DNA of 64,000 nucleotides from Myxocyprinus asiaticus (Eukaryota; Chordata; Actinopteri; Cypriniformes; Catostomidae), in assembly GCF_019703515.2 (NCBI RefSeq), contig NC_059347.1:21604501-21668500 (forward strand), read 5' to 3'. A program made the position numbers and the translations under genes. Under the pieces are notes generated by a model. The model ran no database searches, had not been told where the DNA came from, and saw only the letters and a list, made by a program, of their open reading frames with translations. Positions 21,955 to 33,569 of this stretch are shown here, in pieces (the stretch's first letter is position 1; each line of letters starts with the position of its first letter).

Positions 21955-23909
21955 CAGGGCTTTACAGTTGACTGCCCGCGGGCAAAATCCGGCCTGCTAA
22001 TTATTTTTATTTGGCCCTCCGTGAGGCTCAGGCTGATTATGATAATCATCTCGCAATCGCTCTGCGCAACCACAGCAGTGAGTTTAACCAAAGTCTTTCT
22101 AGCAACTCAGTCCACTGTCGGCCATGTTTGTAACACTCTCAGGAGACTATTTCCAGTCATGCCAGTGCAGCTCCTATCTACTTGAATGGAGAAAGACCGA
22201 AATCTCAAAAACGATTGGTCAAGATTACGATCAAAGAACATGTTTCAAATCAGCATTTAAATCTGACAATACTGGTATCATATATTGGGTAACACTTTAG
22301 AATAATGGTCGATCATTAATAGGTAATCATGCAGGAATGAATACAGGATTAATGAGTAGTACTATATTAACACTTTAGTTACTACTATTAACTAAAATGG
22401 AAACATGATTAACCAATCAGTAATAGTGAACTGATGACTGAGGTAGTTCACTGTTAGGTAATCAATAATTACTGAATTTGATCTGTCTCATTGAGAACTA
22501 TATACTTACAGTGGCTAAATTAAAATAACTACTAATTAATTACTAATCAAAACATAAATAGTGTCTGAAATGTGAATGATTATGTTTATATCGTGAAGAT
22601 GATCATGAAATGCACCTTCAGAGAAACATGTGCCTCACGTGTGTTCTTTGCTGGAATTAATTTATGAATGTAACAGCTCTCTAAATCATGGCTACAGTGT
22701 CTGGTACAGTATTACAGCCAGTTTACAGATGTATGTGCCCAACATGTGGGATATTTCTTCTGTTCATTACAAATTATTAACTTCAGCATGTTAGATATTG
22801 CTGGAGGTCTTTTTTAAATAATTCTGGTAACCCATAAGTAATGAGTCAAGTGTTACCACATAAACACGAAGGAATTACTAATTATTTTTCACGAGGGCCA
22901 TGGTAATGCATTATTAATTAATGAATACACACTTGAATATATACAAAAAATATATATATATACATTTACATTACATTTACATTTTTACATGTACATTCAT
23001 TTTTCATTCATAATTTTATTATTTTACTTTATGTTATGATATAAGACTTTTAATACATGTAGTAACCATGAGCACCAGCAATTAAAAGCATTATCCTGCT
23101 AAAGGTTTGTAGCCTATGCACAGGGTTGTGAGGGTTACTTTTGAAATGTATTTCACTACAGATTACAGAATACATGCTGTAAAATGTAATTTGTAGTGTA
23201 TTTCGTTAGATTACTCAAGGTCAGTAACGTATTCTAAATACTTTGTATTACTTCTTCAGCACTGGTAGATTTTTTCACTTGTTTTGACTATAAAAACTCT
23301 GCCAGTACAGTAAGACAAAATACACATGTTAAAAATACATTCTCTGAAAAACCTAAATATCTTATGCATTGTTGTTTCTAAAACAAGATAAATCTAATTG
23401 ATCCTGTTTTAAGGATTTTTAGATATTTTTACAGGAAAACAATACAAAAATTATTATCAAGAATATGATTTTTGCTCTAATATCAAAGGTCTTACTAGAA
23501 AAAAAGAAATTATGATCCAACGTGAATTTTCTTATAAAAAATATAATCATGCCTAGTAACGTGCATGTAAAATGGCTAGAAATAGCATTTTATCTTAGCG
23601 TAAAGCTGACAATTTACACAACATTTATTTCTATTTCTTGTGCTCCAAACTTACTTCAAACTTACTTCTCTGTCTGCTCGTATGAATGAAACACATCATA
23701 AGAAAGTGTTTCACCGCTGTTCAAACGCACTTTTGATCACATCATTTATATGTATAAATGTTTTCCATCTGAAAGGACTAAATATTAAATGAAACAAATG
23801 ACAATAAAATGCAAAGTAATCTCTTCAGTAATCAAAATACTTTTTGAATGTAACTGTATTCTAAATACCAATTATTTAAATTGTAACTGTAGTGAAATAC
23901 AGTTACTTA

Positions 23910-25494
23910 CAGGTGCATCTCAATAAATTAGAATGTCGTGGAAAAGTTCATTTATTTCAGTAATTCAACTCAAATTGTGAAACTCGTGTATTAAATAAAT
24001 TCAGTGCACACAGACTGAAGTAGTTTAAGTCTTTGGTTCTTTTAATTGTGATGATTTTGGCTCACATTTAACAAAAACCCACCAATTCACTATCTCAAAA
24101 AATTAGAATATGGTGACATGCCAATCAGCTAATCAACTCAAAACACCTGCAAAGGTTTCCTGAGCCTTCAAAATGGTCTCACAGTTTGGTTCACTAGACT
24201 ACACAATCATGGGGAAGACTGCTGATCTGACAGTTGTCCAGAAGACAATCATTGACACCCTTCACAAGGAGGGTAAGCCACAAACATTCATTGCCAAAGA
24301 AGCTGGCTGTTCACAGAATGCTGTATCCAAGCATGTTAACAGAAAGTTGAGTGGAAGGAAACAGTGTGGAAGAAAAAGATGCACAACCAACCGAGAGAAC
24401 CGCAGCCTTATGAAGATTACCAAGCAAAATCGATTCAAGAATTTGGGTGAACTTCACAAGGAATGGACTGAGGCTGGGATCAAGGCATCAAGAGCCACCA
24501 CACAGACATGTCAAGGAATTTGGCTACAGTTGTCGTTTTCCTCTTGTTATGCCACTCCTGAACCACAGACAACATCAGAGGCATCTTACCTGGGCTAAGG
24601 AGAAGAAGAACTGGACTGTTGCCCAGTGGTCCAAAGTCCTCTTTTCAGATGAGAGCAAGTTTTGTATTTCATTTGGAAACCAAGGTTCTAGAGTCTGGAG
24701 GAAGGGTGGAGAAGCTCATAGCCCAAGTTGCTTGAAGTCCAGTGTTAAGTTTCCACAGTCTGTGATGATTTGGGGTGCAATGTCATCTGCTGGTGTTGGT
24801 CCATTGTGTTTTTTGAAAACCAAAGTCACTGCACCCGTTTACCAAGAAATTTTGGAGCACTTCATGCTTCCTTCTGCTGACCAGCTTTTTAAAGATGCTG
24901 ATTTCATTTTCCAGCAGGATTTGGCACCTGCCCACACTGCCAAAAGCACCAAAAGTTGGTTAAATGACCATGGTGTTGGTGTGCTTGACTGGCTAGCAAA
25001 CTCACCAGACCTGAACCCCATAGAGAATCTATGGGGTATTGTCAAGAGGAAAATGAGAAACAAGAGACCAAAAAATGCAGATGAGCTGAAGGCCACTGTC
25101 AAAGAAACCTGGGCTTCCATACCACCTCAGCAGTGCCACAAACTGATCACCTCCATGCCACGCCGAATTGAGGCAGTAATTAAAGCAAAAGGAGTCCCTA
25201 CCAAGTATTGAGTACATATACAGTAAATGAACATACTTTCCAGAAGGCCAACAATTCACTAAAAATGTATTTTTTTTTATTGGTCTTATGATGTATTCTA
25301 ATTTTTTGAGATAGTGAATTGGTGGGTTTTTGTTAAATGTGAGCCAAAATCATCACAATTAAAAGAACCAAAGACTTAAACTACTTCAGTCTGTGTGCAC
25401 TGAATTTATTTAATACACGAGTTTCACAATTTGAGTTGAATTACTGAAATAAATGAACTTTTCCACGACATACTAATTTATTGAGATGCACCTG
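23910..25494 (+). mobile_element. nearly intact Tc1-like transposon with long inverted repeats
   Basis: Flanked by TA at 23908-23909 and 25495-25496. The terminal inverted repeats are about 200 bp and close to identical: caggtgcatctcaataaatt at the left, its complement at the right, and an inner segment with caccaattcactatctcaa in both. This long-IR layout and the 1585-bp length fit an autonomous Tc1-type element. It encodes one transposase with a single frame break (see 24209-25211). Confidence 0.9.
24209..25211 (+). pseudogene. Tc1 transposase, one frameshift from intact
   Basis: Starts MGKTADLTVVQKTIIDTLHK and runs through paired helix-turn-helix DNA-binding regions. Near 24500, in the CA-rich stretch ccaccacacagac, the frame shifts by one (equivalent to loss of 2 nt). 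It then continues to a TGA after GVPTKY. All three catalytic residues of a DD34E site are present: D in FSDESKF, D in FQQDLAPAHT, and E in SPDLNPIENLW. Total length is about 334 codons; Tc1 transposases are about 340. The frameshift makes it non-functional as it stands, but the decay is slight, so the insertion is recent. Confidence 0.9.
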
Positions 25495-26276
25495 TATATT
25501 TTGTATTTTAAATATGTAATCCCGTTACATGTATTTCGTTACTCCCCAACCCTGTTCCTATGCAATTATGTTCAATTTTTTCAATGATTCATAATTCAAT
25601 GGCAGAATTTTTTTTTTTTTAAATGTCTGTGAATGTTTGTTTGATCTGTTTGATTAAATGAATAATATGCTGGAACAAACACTTGAGTATACATTACTAA
25701 CTGACAAGTAACACCTCAGTTACTATTAATGGTTTATAATGTGTTTTCACTTTAGAATAATGGTCCAGATAACCTTTAACTCCCAAGGAAGGAAACAGCA
25801 AGATCTCATTAATTAATAATGCGTTACCATGACCCTCACTTTAGAATAATGCTCCAGATCATTAGTAATTCCTTCATACTTATGTGGTAACACTTGACTT
25901 ATGGGTTACCAGAATTATTTCAAAAAAGACCTTCAGCAATATCAAACATGCAGAATTGAATAATTTTCTAATGAACAGAAGAGATCATGGCCATAACCAC
26001 CATAGACATTGAGAGGGACATGCCCCCCCCCCCCATAATATTGGTCTACTGATATGGGTTTTTTTTTCCCCATGGTTAATTATTACTTTATTAAATTGTT
26101 CACCATCAGTCCTGAATATGTTGTTACATTCTTGACTATGATACTCTACCAGATACAGTAGCCTTGATTTAACAACCTGTTACATTCATAAATTAATTCC
26201 AACAAATAACCCATGCATGATCATGTTAACGTCATGGTTACTGGTGTAACCTCCGTTCCCTGATGGAGGGAACGAG

Positions 26277-26435
26277 ACGTTGGTGTCGATGTAGTGACAC
26301 TAGGGGTCACTCTTGGGAGCCCGAGACACCTCTGGTCTTTGATAAAAGGCCAATGAAAATTGGCGAGTGGTATTTGCATGCCACTCCCCCGAACATACGG
26401 GTATAAAAGGAGCTGGTATGCAACCACTCATTCAG
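26277..26435. repeat. DIRS inverted terminal repeat, plus-left copy
   Basis: Runs from acgttggtgtcgatgtagtg to gcaaccactcattcag. It is the inverted form of 32416-32574, same length (159 bp) and no mismatch noticed by eye. It contains gtataaaagg, a TATA-like element that in DIRS termini could serve as promoter. Such equality of the two ends suggests a young insertion. Confidence 0.85.
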
Positions 26436-26505
26436 GTTTTACGCTGAGGAGCCGATATAAGGTCCGGCCATTTCAGCGGGTAGTTCAGCGTTGTGGCAGG
26501 AGGGA

Positions 26506-26620
26506 CCAACGTCTCGTTCCCTCCATCAGGGAACGGAGGTTACACCAGTAACCATGACGTTCCCTATCTGTCACTCACTCGACGTTGGTGTCGATGTAGT
26601 GACACTAGGGGTCCCTATAC
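26506..26620. repeat. DIRS internal complementary region (ICR)
   Basis: The first part (ccaacgtctcgttccctcca through ccagtaaccatgac) is the reverse complement of the element's plus-left end (from 26231). Directly joined to it, gttccctatctgtcactcac and onward is the reverse complement of the plus-right end (up to 32597). The ICR is therefore a copy of the two ends fused head to tail, which is what the DIRS replication model requires as template for a circular intermediate. Confidence 0.85.
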
Positions 26621-27355
26621 AAAACGCCACAAGGCTGAACTGTGTTACGTGAACTGGCGGTGTGTGGTGGGCAGACTTGCTGTGTGCCTCATAGCCAGCA
26701 CACCAGGTCGACACGTAACCTCCCCCAACACAGTTATGAGTGTCGAACGGCCCTTTTTGGGGATATGTCGACTACCCAGAGATAGAGACAGGCTTAACCC
26801 AGTCGTGGCCTCTTTCCCCTTCTCTTTTTCCACTCCCTAAAAAAGAAGGGGATTATCCGACTGGGCCGCCAGGTCTAGTCGGGGGGTGTCCCTCCCAAGG
26901 GGAGGACACCGCGGAGACCACACCTCGCCCCAAGAGAGGGGGGGATATTTAAGTGGAAGAATACATCACATGGTCTTTCCAACCATGTGGAGAGCCTTCA
27001 AGGTAGATCCTGCCCAATGGGGTTACTACAACATGGAGACTGAGGGGCTCTGCCCAAGGAAGACGCAGTTTGCCAGTAGGGAAACGAACTAGCGGAAGAT
27101 ATAGATCGCATGGGGTTAGCCTTACAGGGAACCGCCACATGCGGAGCACCTACCCCAGAACAGGACTCTTAGTCAGCGCGTGTACTGGGCCGGCAGCGAG
27201 TCTCTCCGAAAACTCGACTGCCACAGGGCTCGGAGGAAGTCAACCAGGGAACAACTTTCGTGAACACTACTGGGAATTAACAGCGCACGTCTTCAGCTCA
27301 AAAGGAGGTGGAAGGCGCTATGTGCAAGCGATACACCCGGCCGGCTATCCTGGGC

Positions 27356-28339
27356 TTATCCGCTTGTGTTGCGTGCCACTACCTGGGACGAAACCGGTTC
27401 CACCCGGAGGTTGTAGAACCTTGCAAAGGTGTTGGGTGTTGCCCAGCCCACTGCTCTGCAATGTCTGTTAGAGAGGCACCTCTGGCCAGGGCCCAAGAAG
27501 CCGCTACACCACGGGTAGAATGGGCTCGTAGCCCTACCGGGGGCGGCATGTTTTGGGCGAGACATGCCATAGTTATGGCGTCAATGAGCCAGTGGGCGAT
27601 CCTCTGCTTGGAGACAGCGCTTCCTTTCCGCTGTGCACCAAAGCAGACAAAGAGCTGCTCAGAGATTCTAAAGCTCTGCGTGCGATCCAAATAGATGCGT
27701 AAAGCACGCACCGGACACAGCAACGACAGGGCTAGGTCTGCCTCCTCCTGGGGCAGCGCTTGCAGGTTCACCACCTGGTCTCTAAAAGGAGTGGTGGGAA
27801 CCTTGGGCACATAGCCCGGTCGGGGGTCTCAGGATCACGTGAGAATAGCCCGGACCGAACTCCAGGCACGTTTCGCTGACAGAGAACGCTTGCAGGTCAC
27901 CTACCCTCTTGATGGAAGTGAGCGCAGTCAGGAGGGCAGTCTTCAAGGAGAGTGCCTTAAGCCCGGCTGACTGCAAAACTCAAAGGGGGCTCTCTGTAGA
28001 CCCTGAAAAACTACAGAGGTCTGATGAGGGAACAAGGCGTGGCCTGGAGGGATTCAGCCTCCTGGCGCCTCTTAGGAACCTGATGATCAGATCATGCTTC
28101 CCTAAGGACTTACCGTCGACTGCGTCATGGTGTGCTGCTATGGCAGCAACGTACACCTTCAAGGTGGAAGGGGACAGCCTCCCTTCCAACCTCTCTTGCA
28201 GGAAGGAAAGCACTGATCTGACTGCGCACCTCTGGGGGTCTTCCTGATGGGAAGAACACCACTTAGCGAACAGACACCACTTAAAGGCATACAGGCGCCT
28301 CGTAGAGGGAGCCCTAGCCTGAGTGAACGTGTCTACCAC
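27356..28339 (-). pseudogene. DIRS tyrosine recombinase, broken into four frame segments
   Basis: The minus-strand segment 28339-27980 encodes the N-terminal core-binding domain (PSTRRLYAFKWCLFAKWC). Segment 27976-27782 includes SIKRVGDLQAFSV, holding the first catalytic arginine. Segment 27810-27379 includes LRAHSTRGVAASWA, the box II H-x-x-R. Segment 27565-27356 holds ATPNTFARFYNL with the nucleophilic tyrosine. The segments overlap in different frames and one ends in a stop near 27980, so at least three lesions separate them. All catalytic motifs are still legible, which points to recent decay. Confidence 0.85.
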
Positions 28340-28356
28340 CGCAGGTGGGAGACAGC

Positions 28357-30090
28357 TTAGGTCTTCCGCGTCCCGTCCAGGGGCCAGACATGGAGATTCC
28401 AGAGGTCTGGGCGCGGGTGCCGGATGGTGCCCCTTCCCTGAGAAAGAAGGGCCTTTCTCAGGGGAATTTGCCCGGGGGAGCTGTCACGAGGAGCGTGAGG
28501 TCCGAGCACCACGTCTGGGCGGGCCAGTAGGGTGCTTACCAGGACGACCTTCTCCTCGTCCTCCCTGACCTTGCACAGGGTCTGTACGAGCAGGCTCACT
28601 GGGGAAAACGCATATTTGCGAATGCCAGGGGACCAGCTGTGTGCCAGCGCATCTATGCCGAGGAAGGCCTCGGTGAGGGCGTACCAGAGCGGGCAGTGGG
28701 AGGATTCTTGGGAGGCAAACAGGTGCACCTGTGCCTGACTGAATCGACTCCAAATCAGCTGGACCACCTGAAGGTGGAGTCTCCACTCTCCCTTGAGGGT
28801 AACCTGTTGTTACGGCGCGTCCGCCGAAGTGTTGAGGTTGCCCGGGATGTGAGTGGCTTGCAGCGACTTGGTGCTGCTAACTCCGTTGGAGGAGACGGTG
28901 GGCGAGTTATGACATACAGCGGGAGCGCAGACCGCCTTGGCGGTTGACATATGCTACCGCTGCCGTGCTGTCTGTCCGAACTAGCACGTGCTTGCCCTGG
29001 ATCAACGGCCGGAACCTCCGCAGGGCGAGCAGAATTGCCAGTATCTCGAGGCAGTTGATGTGCCAACGCAGCCGCGGACCCGTCTAGAGGCCGGCGGCTG
29101 CGTGCCCGTTGCCAATAGCGCCCCAGCCCATTTTGGAGGCGTCTGTCGTGACCACGACGCGCCTGGAGACCAGTTCTAGCGGAACACCTGCTCGTGGAAA
29201 CGAGAGGTCGGTCCAAGGGCTGAAAAGACGGTGACAGACCGACGTAATGGCCACGCGGTGTGTCCCGTGGCGCCATGCCCGTCTCGGGACTCGAGTCTGG
29301 AGCCAGTGCTGAAGCGGCCTCATATGCATCAACCCGAGCGGGGTGGCCACCGCCGAGGACGCCATATGCCCCAGGAGCCTCTGAAAATGTTTCAGTGGAA
29401 CCGCTGTTTTCTGTTTGAACGCCTTCAAACAGGCCAGCACCGACTGGGCGCGCTCGTTCGTAAGGTGCGCCGTCAAGGAGACTGAGTCCAACTCCAAACC
29501 GAGAAAAGAGATGCTCTGAACCGGGAGGAGCTTGCTCTTTTCCCAGCTGACCCGAAGCCCTAGTCGGCTGAGGTGTGAGAGCACCAGGTCCCTGTGTGCG
29601 CATAACCCGTCTCGAGAGTGAGCTAGGATTAGCCATTCGTCGAGATAGTTGAGAATGCGAATGCCCACCTCCCTTAACGGGGCAAGGGCAGCCTCTGCGA
29701 TCTTCATAAAGATGCGAGGAGACAGGGACAGGCCGAAAGGGAGGACTTGTACCGATACGCCTGACCCTTGAACGCAAACCGCAGGAAGGGTCTGTGTCGA
29801 GGAAGGATCGAGACGTGAAAGTACGCATCCTTCGGGTCTACCGCCGCGAACCAATCTTGATGCCGGACGCTCGCTAGAATGCGTCTTTGCATCAGCATCT
29901 TGAACGGGAGTCTGTGTAAGGCCCGGTTCAGTACTCGCAGGTCCAAGATTGGCCGCAACCCACCGCCTTTTTTCGGTACAATGAAGTAGGGGCTGTAAAA
30001 CCCCTTCTTCATCTCGGCTGGAGGGACAGGTTCTATCGCGTCCTTCCGTAGGAGGGTAGCGATCTCCGCGCAAGGTAGCAGCGTTTCCAT
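28357..30090 (-). pseudogene. DIRS reverse transcriptase-RNase H, broken
   Basis: The RT begins in the minus frame from 30090 (GFYSPYFIVPKK, then LRPILDLRVLN). Near 29745 the frame shifts by one, and the polymerase continues as LPFGLSLSPRIF, then NYLDEWLILA. The active-site box usually reads YLDD in this family; here the second aspartate is glutamate. RNase H starts VVVTTDASKMGWGA. A TAG near 29084 follows where the frame expects a codon such as TGG, and the coding text carries on after it (TDSTAAVAYVNRQGG). A downstream segment at 28767-28357 (LFASQESSHCPLWYAL) belongs to the same polyprotein. Non-functional. Confidence 0.85.
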
Positions 30091-30913
30091 CTTTCACCAA
30101 GGTGAAGTGGACACCGCTGGACCTGGGCGGATGCCCAGCGAAGTGAATCGTGCAGCCGAGTCGGACGGTCCGGACCAGCCCTCGCGACGGACTGGAAAGC
30201 GCAAGCCATGCCTCCGAGTTCCGCGCAAGGGGGACCAAAGGGACAACGTCATCGGATGTACCGGCGGGTGGGGCCTCGCGGCGGGGCGGAGCTTGAGGTG
30301 CCACACCACATCGTGGCCGTGCTGAGTCCGAGGACATCGAAGCACTTACCTGGCTCCTTGTGACCACCCCCGGAACAGCCTGGGACAGGGGAGGAAGAGG
30401 CCTGTCCTCATGACCCGTGGAGACTGTCACATCGGGGGCGGATTTGTGCCACAGCTGGGCGCTCAGGGCGGGAGACCGCTGCTGGAGTGCCAACCTGCCA
30501 AATGGAGTGGTGGACGGTGGTCGTGATGCCAGCCGTACACACCGAATATGTGACCCAGGGAACAAGGAAACCACTCTTGCGGAGCTCTTGAGTACTGCAG
30601 CCACTTGGGCATGCAGCGCAATTAAATGCAAAAGGTAACAAAAAGAAGATCTGCTTACCAGCTCCAGAGCAGCGGGTTTCGTTGTCCCTGGGTCGCCCGT
30701 CTCAGGGGCGCTTCGAAGACCTCCGTGGGTTCTTCGGTGCCGGCTGTGAGACGGGTGGCGTCGGCTTCCTGCGGTGGGCTCCACGCTGGGGCCGGGCCGG
30801 AGGAGCGGGCTGCGGCGGAGCCGGTGCAGTCACCGCAGGGGGACGCCCTCGGCGATGAGTAGATGGGGGGATCTTGAGCCATGCCGGGGCAGGACAAGCC
30901 GGCTAGCATCCAT

Positions 30914-32081
30914 CTACTGCTCTACCATCGAGAACTGCTGGGCAAAGTCCTCGACGGTGTCGCCGAATAGGCCCGCCTGGAAAATGGGGGCAGCAAGGAA
31001 TCGTGTCCTGTCGGCCTCACCCATCTCGACCAGGTTGAGCCAAAGGTGGCGCTCCTGGACCACTAGTGTGGCCATCGTCCGCCGGGGACACCGCGCCGTG
31101 ACCTCCGTCGCTCGGAGAGCGAGGTCGGTCGCCGAGCGCAGTTCCTGCATCAATCCCGTGGCGGAACTACCCTCGTGCAGTTCCTTTAGCGCCTTGGCGG
31201 ACTTGCAGGAGAGCCATGGCGTGCAGGGCGGAGGCGGCTTGTCCAGCAGCGCCGTAGGCTTTGACCGTCAGAGACGACGTAAACCTACAGGCCTTGGACG
31301 GGGGCTTTGGGCACCCACGCCAGGTGGCGGCGCTCTGCGGGCATAGGTGCACCGCGAGCGCCTTTATCCACCGGGGGATTGCCGAATAACCCTTGGCCGC
31401 CCCACCATCGAGGGTAGTGAGAGCGGGGAAGCTGAAAAGATCGGGACCGGGCAGTAAAAGGTGCCTCCCGCGACCTTGTCAGCTCTTCATGCACTTCCGG
31501 GAAGAAAGGAACGGGGCGGGGCGTGGCTTTGAGCGGCGCCGCGAGCCCAGGAACCAATCACAGAGCCGCGAGGGTTCAGAGAAGAGCGGTGAAATCCACT
31601 CTAACCGACGCTCGTGGCTGTCCGGGAAAGCATGTCGTCATCTCCGCGTCAGCCTGTGACTGGCCGATCGACCCCGAAGGGAGGAGCCCAGCCGAGGCTT
31701 CCGACTGGACGAGCCCGCTCTCCGATGCTGCGCTCGAGAGCTCATCACTTTTGCGGGCTCCGAATAAGAGGTCGAACTCGCCGTGAGACGAGCCGGCGGA
31801 CTCACCCGGAAGCCCGATCGGGGCAGACGAGCGTGCTGGGGAATGGGAGGTCCGCGGGGGGATACCCGGCGGAGGCGGTCCCATTGGGGTCCCCAAATCG
31901 CCCCCAGTGCTAGCCACGCCGGCCTCAAACCCATGGGTAAAATGACCGAGGCGGGAGCCTCTGGGGTGGCTCGCTTCCTTACGAAGGCGAGCCGCGACCA
32001 CAACGTTGCCATGGACACATTCTCGCAATGAGAATGTGACCATCCACGAACGCTGTCTCCGCGTGAGCAGTGCCCAGACAC
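30914..32081 (-). pseudogene. DIRS gag-like ORF remnant
   Basis: This stretch precedes the RT in element orientation and shows gag-like segments in several minus frames: ESAGSSHGEFDLLFGARK (from about 31800) and MMQELRSATDLALRATEVTA, then FGDTVEDFAQQFSMVEQ (31153-30914). Frame changes separate the segments, so no single protein can be made. The role as the particle-like protein is inferred from position. Confidence 0.6.
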
Positions 32082-32415
32082 GAAAGACAGTGATCGTGAC
32101 CGTTAGAAGGCGAGAGATAACGAGCACAACCAGGAATAACACACAATCGGAAAAGCATCTTTAAAAAGACGCGTCTTTAAAAAGACGTTCCGTGTGTGCG
32201 CTCTTTTAGAGAAATATATACTCTTTTAGAGGGGAAAAATGCTCTTTCAGAAAATATACTCTCTAGTTTTTCTGCCGAAGCGCCCAGGGGCATTCTCTGC
32301 AGTGCACCAGTGCAGAGGAGGGAGAAGCCGCTGAAATGCGCCGTCAGATCCAGCAGGTGAATGAACAGTAGTATTCAGCTCAATGAGCATGACCGTTCGG
32401 CTCCGAAGAGAAAAT

Positions 32416-32574
32416 CTGAATGAGTGGTTGCATACCAGCTCCTTTTATACCCGTATGTTCGGGGGAGTGGCATGCAAATACCACTCGCCAATTTTCATTG
32501 GCCTTTTATCAAAGACCAGAGGTGTCTCGGGCTCCCAAGAGTGACCCCTAGTGTCACTACATCGACACCAACGT
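32416..32574. repeat. DIRS inverted terminal repeat, plus-right copy
   Basis: The inverted counterpart of 26277-26435. It starts ctgaatgagtggttgcatac and ends at caccaacgt. The further 23 bases to 32597 are unique to this end and reappear in complement inside the ICR. Confidence 0.85.
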
Positions 32575-33569
32575 CGAGTGAGTGACAGATAGGGAACAAT
32601 AAAAACATAATCATTCACATTTTAGACTCATTAATGTTTTTAGTTATTATAATTATTGTTAATTAGTACTTATTTTAAATTAGCCATAGTTAGTAGATAT
32701 TTCTCAATGAGATAATTACAAAAAAGTAATTATTGATTACCTAACAGTCAACTACCTCAGTTATCAGTTCACTATTACTGATTGGTAAATCATGTTTCCA
32801 TATTAGTTAATAGTAGTAACTAAAGTGTTAATGTAGTACTACTCATTAATCCTATATTAATTCCTGCATAATTACCTATTAACGATGGACCATTATTCTA
32901 AAGTGTTAAGCTAAAATACTCAATTTTCCTGGCTTGTATAGCTAATGCGCATGCGTTCTAAATTTGATTGACAGGTGATGTCTGTATCTAAAAGGTTATT
33001 GGCTTTTTTACCTGTAAGGTGGGACTTCCTTTTTACAGTCGAAGTGAAAAGAAATGCACAGAAAAGATTGCTTATATTCTCAATGCTTCATGTGTTAAAC
33101 TGGCATGTCTCATCTGTTCATGGTCTGTAGTGCTCATAAAAAGTGATAACGTGAAGGGCCACTGAACATGCATTATGCAGATCCCTGACTATGTTTGGTT
33201 CTATATACAGATTTACTGTAAATCAGCGTTCAAAATCCCGAACATCATCAAATCAGTTTGTTCTCTGATGGCCATTGTTTTCTTATGTGGGTTGATACTG
33301 TCAAAGATATGGGCTTTAGCAGATCAAAATGTTAAAAGTAAAGTTGTTAAATCTAATTGTTAGTTAAGGTTATGAAGTCATGTTTGTTCTTCAACCAGAT
33401 CTACAAATGTTAGTTGAAAAACCTATGACATGAAATTAAATTTTAATTCCAAAAACATAATGTTTTTTTAAAATGTTACTTGCAATAAAAGTGCTAGCTA
33501 AGAGAAAAACAGAAAAAAGTTTTCATTTGGATAATCTGGCCCCCACAAGAAAGTAATTGATGAGCCCTG

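Larger units (their letters stand above)
23121..25556. mobile_element. hAT-like element with cagggttg termini, carrying a Tc1
   Basis: The left end is cagggttgtgagggttac. The right end ends ccccaaccctg, its inverted counterpart. The octamer cctatgca lies directly left (23113-23120) and again at 25557-25564, two bases past caaccctg, consistent with an 8-bp duplication. Subterminal text (tatttcactacagattacag, then ttactcaaggtcagtaacgt) is of a kind common in fish genomes. The element's own DNA is 23121-23909 and 25495-25556. It has no coding region. Confidence 0.65.
26231..32597 (-). mobile_element. DIRS-type tyrosine-recombinase retrotransposon, full structure, genes broken
   Basis: It inserted into the right arm of the fold-back element. 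The trinucleotide aac flanks both sides (26228-26230 and 32595-32597) with no longer target duplication, as expected for DIRS elements, which integrate by a tyrosine recombinase. Read on the minus strand, the order is terminal repeat, gag-like ORF, RT-RNase H ORF, tyrosine recombinase ORF, internal complementary region (26506-26620), terminal repeat. The inverted terminal repeats (26277-26435 and 32416-32574) match over 159 bp. The body is GC-rich, unlike the AT-rich surroundings. Every ORF has frame breaks or stops. Confidence 0.9.
22290..32908. mobile_element. long-inverted-repeat (fold-back) DNA element, interrupted
   Basis: The outer ends are inverted: taacactttagaataatggtc at 22290 and its complement ending at 32908. 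The match continues inward for hundreds of bases. The left arm is about 22290-22925. The right arm is about 25795-26230 plus 32598-32908 and is cut by a DIRS insertion. Between the arms lies a second element (23121-25556). The arms are over 90 percent identical by eye in the outer 200 bp. The motif taacactttag recurs subterminally at about 22368. No transposase gene was found and the superfamily is not assigned. Confidence 0.75.
21955..33569. mobile_element. hAT (Charlie-like) host element, outermost layer of the nest
   Basis: The left end starts cagggctttacagttgac and runs into cccgcgggcaaaatccggcc, typical of Charlie-type hAT ends. The right end, read in reverse, starts cagggctcatcaattac and runs into a GGCCAGAT block at 33534-33541. 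The flanking octamers (tgttaggc at 21947-21954, cttgaggc at 33570-33577) agree at 5 of 8 positions, a possible eroded duplication. The element's own DNA is about 21955-22289 and 32909-33569. Everything between is later insertions. No transposase frame recognised. Confidence 0.5.

Noticed and set aside
26360..28947. Several 60-130-codon plus-strand frames inside the DIRS element
   Set aside because: They lie opposite the recombinase and RT-RNase H coding text on the minus strand. GC-rich DNA opens antisense frames, and none shows a domain.
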